From: Cyanobium sp. ATX 6A2
GTDB lineage: Bacteria; Cyanobacteriota; Cyanobacteriia; PCC-6307; Cyanobiaceae
DNA: 64,000 nt
Reading direction: 5' to 3'
NCBI RefSeq assembly: GCF_024346355.1
Contig: NZ_JAGQCU010000001.1
Coordinates: forward strand, 248,001-312,000
Position numbers and translations under genes: made by a program
Notes under the pieces: model-generated
Told to the model about the DNA's origin: nothing
What the model saw: the letters and a program-made list of their open reading frames with translations, nothing else
Database searches by the model: none
Part shown: positions 9,657 through 21,168 of the stretch, piece after piece
Position numbering within the stretch: position 1 is the stretch's first letter
How the letters are laid out: each line of letters starts with the position of its first letter

Positions 9657-10478
9657 GTGAATGCTGATGCCAATCCGGCACTGCAACAACTGGGCAGGCG
9701 ACTCAGCCAGGCCCGTGAGGCCTGCGGTCTCACCCTTGCAGAGCAGGCCGATCGCCTGAACATGGGCCACGAACAGCTGCTGGCGCTGGAGGCCGGCAAC
9801 CGCGAGGGTCTCCCGGAGCCGGTGTTCGTGGTCGCCCAGGCCCGCCGCGTGGCCACCAGCCTGGGCATCCAGATCGACGAGGAGATCGCCGCTCTGCGCA
9901 GCAGCGACGGGTTCCAGACCCCGCGGGTCACCCGCGCTCCCGCCCAGCCCCACGCGCAGGATTCCCCAGCCGCAACTGCGCCCGCGCCACCGCCGATCCA
10001 GCGGTCCACGCCGGCCCAGCGGCACTCCACCGCCCTGCCTGTTCCCCTGCTGGCCCTGGCCACCCTGCTGGCGGCTGCAGCCGGCCTGCTCGCCCTGCGC
10101 CAGGTGCTGCCCCGCCTCGCCAACGCTCCCGCCCGCGAGGCCCCTGGGTCACTCCCTGCCCCTGCCGCAGGCACCGCCAGCCTCAAGCTCGGTCCCAGTA
10201 CCACTCCCACTCCCAGCTCAGGCCGCAGTCCGGCCGAGCTGGTCCTGGAGTCCAGCGAACCGAGCTGGGTGGAGGTGCGCAGCGCCGACGGCACCACCCT
10301 GTTCCGCGGCAGCCTGGAGCGGGAACAGCGCTTTCCCCTGGCGGCCGGAGTGGAGGTGCTGGCCGGCCGGCCGGACCTGGTGCAGGTGCGCCTGGGCACA
10401 GCGCCGGCCACAGTGATGGGAGCGATTGAGGATGTGCGCTGGCGGCGATTCAGCGCCGATCCGGCTCCAGCACCCTGA
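9657..10478 (+). CDS. RodZ-like helix-turn-helix membrane protein (DUF4115)
   Basis: A 273-residue protein with the RodZ layout: an N-terminal HTH_25 domain (about 6-70, LGRRLSQAREACGLTLAEQADRL split by a turn), a Pro/Ala-rich linker, one transmembrane helix (about 127-151, VPLLALATLLAAAAGLLAL) and a C-terminal DUF4115 beta domain (about 190-262, containing PSWVEVRSADGTTLFRG). RodZ couples MreB filaments to cell-wall synthesis in rods; a role in cell shape is therefore inferred, though MreB is not in this window. The start is a GTG. The 150 bases ahead of it, after tRNA-Val, hold no gene I can see. The 3' end overlaps ppx by 29 bases. Confidence 0.85.
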   Translation: MNADANPALQQLGRRLSQAREACGLTLAEQADRLNMGHEQLLALEAGNREGLPEPVFVVAQARRVATSLGIQIDEEIAALRSSDGFQTPRVTRAPAQPHAQDSPAATAPAPPPIQRSTPAQRHSTALPVPLLALATLLAAAAGLLALRQVLPRLANAPAREAPGSLPAPAAGTASLKLGPSTTPTPSSGRSPAELVLESSEPSWVEVRSADGTTLFRGSLEREQRFPLAAGVEVLAGRPDLVQVRLGTAPATVMGAIEDVRWRRFSADPAPAP

Positions 10479-12063
10479 GCACCAGGCCGCAGGCCTCCAT
10501 CACCACCTCGGCGCAGGAGCGCAGGCTCCAGAGCTCCAGGTTGAGGTCCACCGGCTCCTCGCCGGGGGTCGCTGACCTGGGCAGCAGCTCAATGGCCACA
10601 CCCCGGTCGTCGCCGGGTGGCAACGGCGCCACCCGGATCGCCTCGATCCCCTGGCCGGGGCGTCGATCGAGGGCCGCGGCCAGGCGCAGCAGCAGGGCCA
10701 TGGCGGTCACGGTGCGCCGCTGGTGGCGGCTGTCGATCAGCAGCCACGACTCATGGCGCTTCTTGGGCAGGCTGCGCCGGTGGTAGCGGGCGATGGCGGC
10801 CACCATCAGGTGCTCGGCCTGGGAATAGCCCAGCAGCTCGCCGTGGCGGATCAGGTACCAGGTGTGTTTGTGGTAGGCCGAGATGTTGATGCACTTGCCG
10901 CAGGTATGCAGCTGGGCGGCCGCCCAGAGCAGCTGGCGGCCCGAGCCGTCATCGTCGTGCAGCAGGCCCCGGCTCTGGTCGTAGAGGCTGAGGGCATGCT
11001 CGGCCACCCGGTCGGCGCGGGCCAGGTCGACGCCGAAGTTGCGGGCCAGATGCAGCACCGTGCGCTCCCGGATCGTGCTCTGGAACGAGAAGCGATCGCC
11101 GAGGATGTTGTTGCGCAGCATCCAGTCCACGATCAGGCCCTCGCGCAGGGCCCGGTCGCACACCACCAGATCCCGGGCCCCGAGCATCTCCATGGCCGTC
11201 TGCAGGATCAGGGCGCCGGGCACGATGATCTCGGCCCGGCGCTCGTTGATGGTGGGGAGGGCCCGGCGCTGCTCCAGGGACATCGCCTGTAACCGCTCCA
11301 CCAGCTGATCCAACCGCTCGCGGCTGAGCCTGTAGCCCTGCAGTTTGACCGTGGGCCGGTCGTCGTCTGCCGCCGCCAGGGCCGCCAGGGCCAGGGCGGT
11401 GCCGCTGGTGCCCACCAGCTGAGGCACGTCGCCGGGGCGCAGGGCCCCGCGCACTTCCGCCACCGCCGGGTCGAGGGCCCCCTGGATGTAGGCGTGCAGA
11501 AAACCGCGGGCCTGGGGCGGCAGGGGATCCTGCTGGCAGAACTCGCGCTGCAGGCGCACGGCGCCGATGCGCGTGCTGGTGAGGGTGAGGGCATCGGCGC
11601 CATCGGCCAGCACCAGTTCGGTGGAGCCGCCGCCGATGTCGATGATCGTGTGCGGGCGGTCGCCGAAGGCCATGCCCGAGAGCACCCCCAGGTAGATCAG
11701 GCGGGCCTCCTCCGGACCGCTCACCAGATCCACCGCCAGTCCGAGCTGGTTCTGGATGGCCAGCAGGAAATCGCGGCCATTGGGGGCCTCGCGCACGGCG
11801 CTGGTAGCGGCCGTGACGATCTGCTCCACCCCAAGGCTCTCGGCCAGCTGGCGGTTGTGGCGCAGGGTGCGGAAGGCCCGCTCGATGGCGGCGGAGCTGA
11901 GGTCACCGCTGAGCGGGTCGCGCTCCCCCAGGCGGGTGGTGCTCTTCTCGGCCAGCAGCACCGAAAAGGTGGAGAGCTGCACATCCACCTCCGCAACCAG
12001 CAGGTGAATGGAGTTGGTGCCGATGTCGATGGCGGCGACCCGCCGGTGGCTGGCCTGAACCAT
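10450..12063 (-). CDS. ppx: Exopolyphosphatase (Ppx/GppA family)
   Basis: Hydrolyses terminal phosphates of polyphosphate, and in related enzymes pppGpp. The product from the ATG at 12063 is 537 residues: an actin-like ASKHA fold with DIGTNSIHLL (13-22) and IDIGGGSTELVLADG, followed by an HD-type C-terminal domain (HTCGKCINISAYHKHTWYLI region and MVAAIARYHRRS). An ATG at 12099 is equally possible and would add 12 residues. The frame is open far upstream over the opposite ubiA gene, but that part has no family resemblance. Convergent with the RodZ-like gene, divergent from ubiA. Confidence 0.93.
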   Translation of the reverse strand: MVQASHRRVAAIDIGTNSIHLLVAEVDVQLSTFSVLLAEKSTTRLGERDPLSGDLSSAAIERAFRTLRHNRQLAESLGVEQIVTAATSAVREAPNGRDFLLAIQNQLGLAVDLVSGPEEARLIYLGVLSGMAFGDRPHTIIDIGGGSTELVLADGADALTLTSTRIGAVRLQREFCQQDPLPPQARGFLHAYIQGALDPAVAEVRGALRPGDVPQLVGTSGTALALAALAAADDDRPTVKLQGYRLSRERLDQLVERLQAMSLEQRRALPTINERRAEIIVPGALILQTAMEMLGARDLVVCDRALREGLIVDWMLRNNILGDRFSFQSTIRERTVLHLARNFGVDLARADRVAEHALSLYDQSRGLLHDDDGSGRQLLWAAAQLHTCGKCINISAYHKHTWYLIRHGELLGYSQAEHLMVAAIARYHRRSLPKKRHESWLLIDSRHQRRTVTAMALLLRLAAALDRRPGQGIEAIRVAPLPPGDDRGVAIELLPRSATPGEEPVDLNLELWSLRSCAEVVMEACGLVLRVLEPDRR

Positions 12064-12140
12064 GGGCAGGCGACTGCCGGCGCGGCGCCACTTTGCCATC
12101 ACCGCCTCCCCCCTAGCCTGCCCCGCAGTGGGAGACAGCC

Positions 12141-13037
12141 ATGGCCGGCTCGGCGAGCGGAGCGCGATGGCGGGCCTGGTTGGAACTGCTGCGCTGGCAG
12201 AAACCCAGCGGCCGGCTGATCCTGCTGATCCCCGCCGGCTGGAGTCTCTGGCTGACGCCCTTCGCACCACCACCAGTGCCCCTGGTGGGCTGGATCGTGA
12301 TCGGTGGCCTGGCGGTGAGTGGGGCAGGCTGCATCGCCAACGATCTCTGGGACCGGCGCATCGATCCCCGGGTGGAACGCACCCGCAGCCGCCCCCTGGC
12401 GGCTGGCCGGGTGAGCGTGGCCGAGGCGCTGCTGCTGCTGCTGCTGTGCCTGCTGATCGCCCTGGCGGTGGTGGCGTGGGGGTTGCCGGCGGCCAGCCGC
12501 GGCCTCTGCCTGCTGCTGGCCATCGCTGCCCTGCCGCTGGTGCTGCTCTACCCCTCGGCCAAGCGCTGGTTCCCCTACCCGCAACTGGTGCTGGCACTCT
12601 GCTGGGGCTTTGCGGTGCTGATTCCCTGGGCCGCCGCCAGCGGCTCGCTGGCGGGGGGCTGGCCGCTCGCCCTCACCTGGCTGGCCACGGTGCTCTGGAC
12701 CTTCGGCTTCGACACGGTGTACGCCATGGCCGATAGGGAGGATGACCGCAGGATCGGGGTGCGCAGCAGCGCCCTCAGCCTCGGCCACCGGGCGCCGCTG
12801 GCGGTGACCCTCTGCTATGCGGCCGCCGGCCTGGCACTGGGACTGGCTGCCGGCCTGCGGGGCCTCAGCCCCCTGGGATGGCTGCTGGGCCTGATCGCGG
12901 CCGGGGGGATGGTGCGCGAGGGCTGGTCGCTGCGCCGGCCCGGCCTGGGAGGGGCGGCCTACGGCCGCCACTTCGGCCATCAGGTACGCCTGGGGGGCCT
13001 GCTGCTGCTCGCCCTGGTGCTGGGACGGCTGCCATGA
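12141..13037 (+). CDS. ubiA: 4-hydroxybenzoate polyprenyltransferase (UbiA family)
   Basis: A polytopic prenyltransferase. In cyanobacteria the UbiA-type enzyme prenylates 4-hydroxybenzoate as the first step of plastoquinone synthesis. The 298-residue protein carries both Asp-rich motifs that bind Mg-prenyl diphosphate: NDLWDRRID (67-75) and DTVYAMADREDD (191-202), the latter followed by IGVRSSALSLG, separated by hydrophobic helices. The N-terminal LELLRWQKPSGRLILLIPAGWSLWL resembles UbiA more than MenA or the tocopherol enzyme. The stop overlaps the next gene's ATG. Substrate is inferred from family and lineage. Confidence 0.93.
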   Translation: MAGSASGARWRAWLELLRWQKPSGRLILLIPAGWSLWLTPFAPPPVPLVGWIVIGGLAVSGAGCIANDLWDRRIDPRVERTRSRPLAAGRVSVAEALLLLLLCLLIALAVVAWGLPAASRGLCLLLAIAALPLVLLYPSAKRWFPYPQLVLALCWGFAVLIPWAAASGSLAGGWPLALTWLATVLWTFGFDTVYAMADREDDRRIGVRSSALSLGHRAPLAVTLCYAAAGLALGLAAGLRGLSPLGWLLGLIAAGGMVREGWSLRRPGLGGAAYGRHFGHQVRLGGLLLLALVLGRLP

Positions 13038-13993
13038 CCCCAGCCTCGGGTCCGTGGCCGGCGGCCGAGCTGGTGTGGCCGCCACCGCTGCGGGGTGGCG
13101 ACCGGGTGGCGCCGGTGGCGGCCAGCTCGGCGCTGGTGGATCCCCAGGGGCTGGAGCGGCTCGAGGCCGGCATCGCCCTGCTGGAGAGTTGGGGGCTGGA
13201 GGTGCAGCGGCGAGCCGTGCACGAACGCCGCTGGGGCTATCTGGCCGGACGGGATGAGCAGCGGCGCGGCGATCTTCTGGGCGCCGGCCGGAGTGGAGCC
13301 GATCTGCTGGCCTGCCTGCGCGGTGGCTGGGGCGCCGCCCGTCTGCTGGAGCGGCCCCTGGTGCTGGCTCCCCGCTGGCTGCTGGGGTTCTCCGATGTCA
13401 CATCCCTGCTCTGGGCCCAGCTGGCCCAGGGGCATGGCGGCGCCATTCACGGTCCCCTGCTCACCACCGTTGCGGCCGAGCCGCTCTGGAGCCAGGAGCG
13501 GCTGCGGGCCCTGCTGTTCGGTGAGCCCCTGCCGGCCCTGTCGGGGCTGGGCTGGGTGGGCGGCGTGGCGGAGGGGCCTCTGCTGGTGGGCAACCTCACC
13601 GTGGCCACCCACCTGCTCGGCACCGCCCACCTGCCCGATCTGCGCGGCGCCATCCTGGTGCTCGAGGAGGTGGGCGAAGCGCCCTACCGGATCGACCGCC
13701 TGCTCACCCACTGGCGTCTGAGCGGCGCCCTGGGCCAGCTGGCCGGCATTGGCCTGGGCCGCTTCAGCGACTGCGACGACCCTGACGCGGACACGGACCC
13801 CGACGCCGACCGGGAAGCCCGTGATGCGGCCCGCTTCACCGCCGAGCAGGTGCTGCGGGAGCGCACCGCGGATCTGGGCATCCCCGTGCTGGCCAACCTG
13901 CCGGTGGGCCATGAGCCCGGCAACGCCGCCCTGCCCCTGGGCGCCTGGGCCCGGCTCGATGCCGGGGGCGGTCGCCTCGAGCTGCTGCGCTGA
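13034..13993 (+). CDS. S66-family peptidase (LD-carboxypeptidase, LdcA/MccF-like)
   Basis: A 319-residue serine peptidase of family S66. LdcA members remove the terminal D-Ala from murein tetrapeptide for recycling; MccF members cleave acyl-adenylate antibiotics. The probable nucleophile is Ser120 in GFSDVTSLLW; the acid in LEEVGEAPYRIDR (about 214) and the His in VGHEPGNAALPLG (about 300) complete a Ser-Glu-His triad. The start at 13034 overlaps the ubiA stop by ATGA. There is a run of alternating Asp (DPDADTDPDADRE, about 250-262), unusual for the family and probably a surface loop. LdcA function is favoured because no peptide-antibiotic genes are near. Confidence 0.85.
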   Translation: MTPASGPWPAAELVWPPPLRGGDRVAPVAASSALVDPQGLERLEAGIALLESWGLEVQRRAVHERRWGYLAGRDEQRRGDLLGAGRSGADLLACLRGGWGAARLLERPLVLAPRWLLGFSDVTSLLWAQLAQGHGGAIHGPLLTTVAAEPLWSQERLRALLFGEPLPALSGLGWVGGVAEGPLLVGNLTVATHLLGTAHLPDLRGAILVLEEVGEAPYRIDRLLTHWRLSGALGQLAGIGLGRFSDCDDPDADTDPDADREARDAARFTAEQVLRERTADLGIPVLANLPVGHEPGNAALPLGAWARLDAGGGRLELLR

Positions 13994-14021
13994 GGCTGGA
14001 GCCGGCTTGAGCTGCGGGACT

Positions 14022-14702
14022 TCAGTGTCGGGAGGCCAGCACCGCCTCGGCCACGGTGAGGTCGAAGGGGGTGGTGAGCTTGATGTTGGAGGGTGGCGCC
14101 TCCAACACCTGCACCGTCAGTCCCAGGCGTTCGAACAGGGCCGCGTCATCGGTGACGCTCCAGCCCAGATCGCTGGCGGTGGCGTGGGCCTGGCGCAGCT
14201 GCTCCACCGGAAAACCCTGGGGGGTCTGGGCCGCCCACAGCTGGCTGCGGTCGGGTGTGGCGGTGATCCTGCCCTCCCCGTCCACCTGCTTGATCGTGTC
14301 GGTGACGGGCGTGGCGGCGATCACCGCCCGGCCCTCGGCCACGGCCACGGCGCAGCGCTCCAGCAGCTCCGGCTCCACCAGGGCACGGGCACCGTCGTGA
14401 ATCAGCACCCCCCCCGCTTCCGCCGGCAGGGCCGCCAGACCCCTCCTCACCGACTCCTGGCGGCTGGCGCCACCCAGAATCCATCGCACCGGTGGCTTCG
14501 GGGCGGCGGCGGCCACGATGGCGGCCACCGCCTCGGCGTCCACGGGCTGGCCGACGATGCCGATCCAGCGGATCGCGGGGCAGGCCAGGGCGGCCTCCAG
14601 GGTCCAGGCCAGCACCGGCCGCCCCGCCACCTCCAGAAGCAACTTGTTGCCGCTGGCCCCCATGCGGCGGCCACTGCCGGCGGCGGCGATCAGCAGATGC
14701 AC
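14022..14702 (-). CDS. ispD: 2-C-methyl-D-erythritol 4-phosphate cytidylyltransferase
   Basis: Third step of the MEP isoprenoid pathway: MEP plus CTP gives CDP-methylerythritol. The 226-residue length is standard. The nucleotide-binding N-terminus [18 protein letters not shown] (6-23), [15 protein letters not shown] and the [11 protein letters not shown] segment match IspD; the C-terminal [13 protein letters not shown] is also characteristic. It is convergent with the S66 peptidase (28-base gap) and divergent from the GT9-like gene with about 70 bases in between, which must hold both promoters. Identification is firm. Confidence 0.96.
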   Translation of the reverse strand: MHLLIAAAGSGRRMGASGNKLLLEVAGRPVLAWTLEAALACPAIRWIGIVGQPVDAEAVAAIVAAAAPKPPVRWILGGASRQESVRRGLAALPAEAGGVLIHDGARALVEPELLERCAVAVAEGRAVIAATPVTDTIKQVDGEGRITATPDRSQLWAAQTPQGFPVEQLRQAHATASDLGWSVTDDAALFERLGLTVQVLEAPPSNIKLTTPFDLTVAEAVLASRH

Positions 14703-14773
14703 AAGCTACTCCGGCCCGTGGGCCCCATCGATCGGCATCCATACAATCAGGCCGCCGTGCCCGTGCCATCGCC

Positions 14774-15607
14774 ATGCGCGCCCTGTTTCTGATCCCGGGC
14801 GAGGGCAGTCGTCAGCTCCAGGCCTTCGCGGCGGTGGCCGCGGTGGCCAAGGGGCTCTACGCCCGGGTGCAGGTGGTGTGCCCCCCCGCGGCCGTACCTC
14901 TCTGGGCCCTGCACCCCCAGGTGGAGCGCTCCCTGGCCTTCCCCTTCAACAGCACCACCCTGGCCGACTGGGCCAACCTGCTTGGCTCGGTGCGAGAACC
15001 CGACTTCCAGCTCTGCATCAACCGCGCCAGCGGCCGCCAGGTGGACCTGATGCTGGCGATGAGCCACATCCCCACCCGGTTGGCGAGCGCGGGGTTCTCG
15101 GCCACGGAAACGGTGCAGGAGCCCGCCGATCTCTGGGGGGCCCAGGCCTGGCAAGCCTTCCTGCGGCCGATCGGGGTCGACCTCGACGCCGCCGCCTTCC
15201 GCCTGGCCCTGCCGGCGGCCGAGCTGGAGGCCGCCACATCCGAGCTGCCGGCCGGCGATGGTCCGCTGCTGCTGCTGGCCCCCGCCGACGGCGCGGGCGA
15301 CTGGCCAGCCCCGCGCTGGCAGGAGCTGCCCGAGCGGATCCGCAGCCGGCTGGCGAACCTGCGCACGGTCACCGCCAGTGACGGCTCGATCCGCCGGCAG
15401 GCCGCCCGCATCGCCAGCGTCGACGTGGTGCTGGCCAGCGACCCGCTGAGCATCGAGCTGGCATTGCTGCTGGGCATCCCCCTGGTGGCCCTGGGGCGTG
15501 GCGAGCAGGAGCTGCCGGCCCGCGAGGGTGTGAAGGGAATCGGCACCCCTGGAGCACTGGAGCAGCTTGATCCGGCCACCGTGCTCACGGCCCTGGGGCT
15601 GGGCTGA
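14774..15607 (+). CDS. Glycosyltransferase family 9-like protein (heptosyltransferase-like)
   Basis: A 277-residue protein resembling ADP-heptose:LPS heptosyltransferases (GT9), with the N-terminal MRALFLIPGEGSRQLQAF and a C-terminal half containing LLLLAPADGAGDWPAPRWQELPERI and ASVDVVLASDPLSIELALLLGIPLVALGRG, the site where GT9 enzymes hold the nucleotide sugar. It is shorter than typical heptosyltransferases (about 320-350). The real acceptor and donor are unknown; cyanobacterial lipopolysaccharide often lacks heptose, so the family name should not be read as activity. The ATG at 14774 is chosen because upstream frame overlaps ispD. fabG follows after 30 bases. Confidence 0.7.
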   Translation: MRALFLIPGEGSRQLQAFAAVAAVAKGLYARVQVVCPPAAVPLWALHPQVERSLAFPFNSTTLADWANLLGSVREPDFQLCINRASGRQVDLMLAMSHIPTRLASAGFSATETVQEPADLWGAQAWQAFLRPIGVDLDAAAFRLALPAAELEAATSELPAGDGPLLLLAPADGAGDWPAPRWQELPERIRSRLANLRTVTASDGSIRRQAARIASVDVVLASDPLSIELALLLGIPLVALGRGEQELPAREGVKGIGTPGALEQLDPATVLTALGLG

Positions 15608-16408
<801 letters not shown>

Positions 16409-16426
16409 GCCCCCCGCCAGCGGCGA

Positions 16427-16699
16427 TCAGCTGTTCACCGGCCGGCCCAGCTCCTCACGCAGCTGGCGGATGCGCTGCAGCAGCCGCAGCCGACGGGTGC
16501 GGGCGGTGAGGGTGAGAAACAGCCGCAGCGGCACGTAGATCAGGGCCATCACCAACCCCAGGGCGGCGATCAGCACGAACACCATGGCATTGGCGCTGGT
16601 GGTGGGATCCAGCACCACGCCAGCGCCGCCATCCCGGCCCGGTTCCAGGGCGGATTCCATGGCCGTCTCCAGAGCGGAGTGCAGCAGATCCTCCATCAT
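16427..16699 (-). CDS. Small single-span membrane protein, unknown
   Basis: A 90-residue predicted protein of no family known to me. After an acidic N-terminus ([20 protein letters not shown]) comes one hydrophobic span (about 38-65, [26 protein letters not shown]) and a basic, heptad-like C-terminus ([19 protein letters not shown]) that could form an amphipathic helix. It lies between fabG and groEL, convergent with fabG by an 18-base gap and divergent from groEL. Codon use is like its neighbours, supporting a real gene. Confidence 0.6.
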   Translation of the reverse strand: MMEDLLHSALETAMESALEPGRDGGAGVVLDPTTSANAMVFVLIAALGLVMALIYVPLRLFLTLTARTRRLRLLQRIRQLREELGRPVNS

Positions 16700-16779
16700 C
16701 CGGGTGGCGATGCCACAGCAGGCCCGACCCTATCGGGGCCGGGGCGATTCGGCTTTCCCCACCGGTGCGATGGCCCTGA

Positions 16780-18480
<1,701 letters not shown>

Positions 18481-18485
18481 GCCTC

Positions 18486-18503
18486 GGCCCTCAGTTGAGG
18501 GCC
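18486..18503. terminator. Hairpin between convergent groEL and nanE
   Basis: A perfect 8-base inverted repeat (GGCCCTCA / TGAGGGCC) around two central bases lies 6 bases after the groEL stop and spans the nanE stop codon. There is no T run on either side, so a Rho-independent terminator is only a suggestion; because it is symmetric it could act for both genes. Confidence 0.45.
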
Positions 18504-19171
18504 CGTGCGTAGGCGCTCACCTGCAGGTCCACGCCGGTGATCGCCGTGCCCACCACCACGGCATCGGCCCCCAGGAGCAGCGCCCTGGCCGCCTGCTCCG
18601 GGCTGGCGATCCCCCCTTCACAGATCAGGGCTGTGCTTTGGGGCAACTGCTGGCGCAGGGGCGCGAGCAGGTCCCAGGCCGGTGGCCGGCTGGAGGTGGT
18701 GGCTTCGGTGTAGCCATAGAGGGTGGTACCCACCCATCGGCAACCCAGCCGTGCCGCCTCCAGTCCGTTGGCCACGCTGTCCACGTCGGCCATCAGGGGG
18801 GCACCGAGGTGGTGATCTGCCCGCGCGATCAGCTCCTCCAGGCTCACCCCTGAAGGTCGGGGCCGCTCGGTGGCATCCACCGCCACCACATCGGCTCCAG
18901 CGGCCCACACGGCCTGGATCTCCTCCCAGCCTGGGGTGATGTACACCGGGCTGCCTGGAGTGGTGCGTTTCCACAGCCCCACGATCAGGGCTTCCGGGCA
19001 GCGGCGGCGCACCGCCCCGATGTGCTCCGGACTCTCCAGCCGAACGCCGCTGGCGCCGTTGCGCAGGCTGGCCTCGGCCATGGCGGCGATCACCTCGGGG
19101 TCGCGCAGCGGCGATCCCGGCGGAGCCTGCACCGACACGATCAGACCGCTGGGCGGCTGCAGAAGGGCCAT
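18491..19171 (-). CDS. nanE: N-acetylmannosamine-6-phosphate 2-epimerase
   Basis: Interconverts ManNAc-6-P and GlcNAc-6-P, normally in sialic acid or ManNAc catabolism. The 226-residue TIM-barrel protein shows SVQAPPGSPLRDPEVIAAMA at the N-terminus, GASGVRLES, DVVAVDATERPRP, MADVDSVANGLEA and the phosphate-binding CEGGIASPEQA and GADAVVVGTAI. Length and motifs match NanE well. No sialic acid lyase, kinase or transporter is visible near it. It follows the ABC permease by 12 bases on the same strand, so it may be the last gene of the ctaA-ctaB-ABC unit. It could instead serve amino-sugar recycling from peptidoglycan; this is inference. Confidence 0.88.
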   Translation of the reverse strand: MALLQPPSGLIVSVQAPPGSPLRDPEVIAAMAEASLRNGASGVRLESPEHIGAVRRRCPEALIVGLWKRTTPGSPVYITPGWEEIQAVWAAGADVVAVDATERPRPSGVSLEELIARADHHLGAPLMADVDSVANGLEAARLGCRWVGTTLYGYTEATTSSRPPAWDLLAPLRQQLPQSTALICEGGIASPEQAARALLLGADAVVVGTAITGVDLQVSAYARALN

Positions 19172-19183
19172 GGTGGTGGGGGC

Positions 19184-20038
19184 TCAGGTGAGCTTGCGAT
19201 CGAGCAAGGGCCGGATCAGCAGGAACAGCCCCACCGCCAGCGCCGCCAGCACCCCCAGGCAACTGGCGGCGGTGAGCTGGCCGTAGGGGGCGTCGAGCAC
19301 CACGGCGCTGAGGGAAAACTGCCCGGCATAGGCGGCGCGGATCGGCTCGATGGCGAAGGTGAGCGGATTGAGGGCCGCCAGCCAGCCCAGCCAGGTGGGC
19401 ATGAAGGAGATCGGCGCCAGGGCGGTGCTGGCGAACAGCAGCGGCAGGTTGGCCACGAAGATCACGGCGATCAGCTCGATATGACCGGGCAGGGCGAAGG
19501 CCAGGCCCAGGCTGAGGGCGGTGACGGCGAACACCAGCAGCAGCAGCGTGACCAACACCAGCACCAGCCCACCGCCACCCGGCCAGCCGTAGCCCAGCAG
19601 GGCGGCTGTGGCCATGATCGCCAGGCTCTGCACCAGGCTCATCACGGTGATGAACAGCACCGAGGCCAGCACGATCGAGCTGCGCGAGCGCAGGGGAGCC
19701 ACCAGCAGCCGGTTGAGAAAACCAAACTCACGATCGAACATCACCGGCAGGCCGGCATTGAGGGCGCCGCTGAAGGCCGTGAACACGATCACGCCCGCCC
19801 CCAGGAAGCGGCCGTAGCTCATGCCCTCGGGCAGCAGCCCCTCCGGAGCCTTGGCGAACAGGGCCCCGAACAGCACCAGCCAGATGAGCGGCTGCAGCAC
19901 CCCGGCCACCAGGGTGGAGGGTCGGCGCTGCAACTGCACGAACAGACGCTTGGTGAGGGCCAGGGTTTCCTGGCTGATCTCGGCGAGGGCCGAGGGTTCG
20001 GCGGGTTGAGCTTCGAGGCTGGGGTTGGCTGAGGTCAT
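19184..20038 (-). CDS. ABC-2 type transporter permease
   Basis: A 284-residue membrane protein with about six spans and the ABC-2 permease pattern: a cytoplasmic N-terminus, VLQPLIWLVLFGALFAKAPE, and the central MFDREFGFLNRLLVAPLRSRSSIVLASVLF segment found in DrrB/NodJ-type exporters. With the ATPase gene just upstream it forms an export complex for a lipid-like, heme-related or drug-like substrate that is not known. Downstream of ctaA-ctaB this pair is a recurring arrangement in cyanobacteria, which suggests a role in heme A or oxidase assembly, not proven. The ATG at 20038 is chosen; an ATG at 20050 is possible. Confidence 0.88.
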   Translation of the reverse strand: MTSANPSLEAQPAEPSALAEISQETLALTKRLFVQLQRRPSTLVAGVLQPLIWLVLFGALFAKAPEGLLPEGMSYGRFLGAGVIVFTAFSGALNAGLPVMFDREFGFLNRLLVAPLRSRSSIVLASVLFITVMSLVQSLAIMATAALLGYGWPGGGGLVLVLVTLLLLVFAVTALSLGLAFALPGHIELIAVIFVANLPLLFASTALAPISFMPTWLGWLAALNPLTFAIEPIRAAYAGQFSLSAVVLDAPYGQLTAASCLGVLAALAVGLFLLIRPLLDRKLT

Positions 20039-20101
20039 GGGGGGCCGCACTGGCTGAGGGCTGGAGCTGCTGCGTCGGTGGATGGGGGAGTGAAGCCTGG
20101 C

Positions 20102-21148
20102 TCAGCGCATGCTCTGCTTGCGTTCCGCCTTGGGATCGCGCAGGCCGGCCACGGCCAGCTCCGCGTCCATCAGGGTGCGGCCGGTGGCCTGCAGGTACAC
20201 GTCGTCGAGGCTGGGGCGGCTCTGGGCCAGAGCGAACACGGGCAGCTCGGCCTCGGCCAGTTGCCGGCGCAGCTGTTCCACCACACCGTCGTGCTCCACC
20301 ACCAGGTTGAGGGAGTAGCCCTGGGAGCGGTTCACCACCACCTGGCGCACGCCATCACAGGCCTGCAGCAGCCGCTGCACCCGGGCCGCTTCCTCGGCAT
20401 CACTGAACTCCCGTACCCGCAGGGTGACGCGATCGCCCCCCAGGGCCCGCTTGAGGGCCGCAGGCACACCCTCGGCGATCACCCGCCCGCGCTCGATGAT
20501 CGCCAGCCGGTCGGCCAGGGCATCCACTTCTTCCAGGTAGTGGCTGCTGAGCAGCACGGTAGTGCCGCCATTGCGCAGCTGACGCAGCACCGTCCAGATG
20601 GCGGCGCGGCTCTCGATGTCGAGGCCCACGGTGGGCTCATCCAGCACCAAAACCCGGGGCCTGTGCAGCAGGGCGGAGGCCAGATCGAGGCGGCGGCGCA
20701 TGCCGCCTGAGTAGCCGCCGCAGCGACGATCGATCCACTCGCCCATGCCCAGCAGCTCCACCAGTTCCGTGATGCGGCGGTTGCGCTCACGGCCATCGAG
20801 GTGGTGCAGATCCCCCTGCAGCTGGAGCAGTTCGCGGCCGGTGAGGATCTTGTCGATCGCCACCTCCTGGGCCACGTAGCCCAGCAACCGGCGCACGGCG
20901 CGGGGTGTGGCGATGGCATCGCAGCCCGCCACCCGCACGCTGCCGGCGTCTGGAGCCAGCAGTGTGCAGAGGATGCGCAGGGTGGTGGTCTTGCCGGAGC
21001 CGTTCGGTCCCAGCAGGCCGTAGAGGGTGCCGGAGGGAACGCTGAGGCTGAGACCGTCGAGGGCCTGCACTGCCCCGTCGCCGCGGCCGTAGCTCTTGCG
21101 CAGGTCGCGGAGCTCGATCAGCCCGCCGCCAGCAGCACCATCACCCAT
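20102..21148 (-). CDS. ABC transporter ATP-binding protein (DrrA type)
   Basis: A 348-residue ATPase of the DrrA/CcmA group. Walker A LLGPNGSGKTTT (46-56), signature YSGGMRRRLDLA, Walker B RVLVLDEPTVGLD and the switch His in LLSSHYLEEVDALADR are all intact. A C-terminal extension of about 100 residues (DRVTLRVREFSDAEEAARV onward) is typical of DrrA-type proteins. It pairs with the permease 63 bases downstream. The reading frame begins further up with TTG at 21172, overlapping the ctaB stop; ATG at 21148 is preferred because IELRDLRKSYG then starts near residue 11. Confidence 0.93.
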   Translation of the reverse strand: MGDGAAGGGLIELRDLRKSYGRGDGAVQALDGLSLSVPSGTLYGLLGPNGSGKTTTLRILCTLLAPDAGSVRVAGCDAIATPRAVRRLLGYVAQEVAIDKILTGRELLQLQGDLHHLDGRERNRRITELVELLGMGEWIDRRCGGYSGGMRRRLDLASALLHRPRVLVLDEPTVGLDIESRAAIWTVLRQLRNGGTTVLLSSHYLEEVDALADRLAIIERGRVIAEGVPAALKRALGGDRVTLRVREFSDAEEAARVQRLLQACDGVRQVVVNRSQGYSLNLVVEHDGVVEQLRRQLAEAELPVFALAQSRPSLDDVYLQATGRTLMDAELAVAGLRDPKAERKQSMR

Positions 21149-21168
21149 CTGTGGGGTCGTCCGTGGAA

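Noticed and set aside
12100-12597. Upstream extension of ppx over ubiA
   Set aside because: Arg/Pro-rich frame with no Ppx homology, opposite a strongly conserved prenyltransferase.
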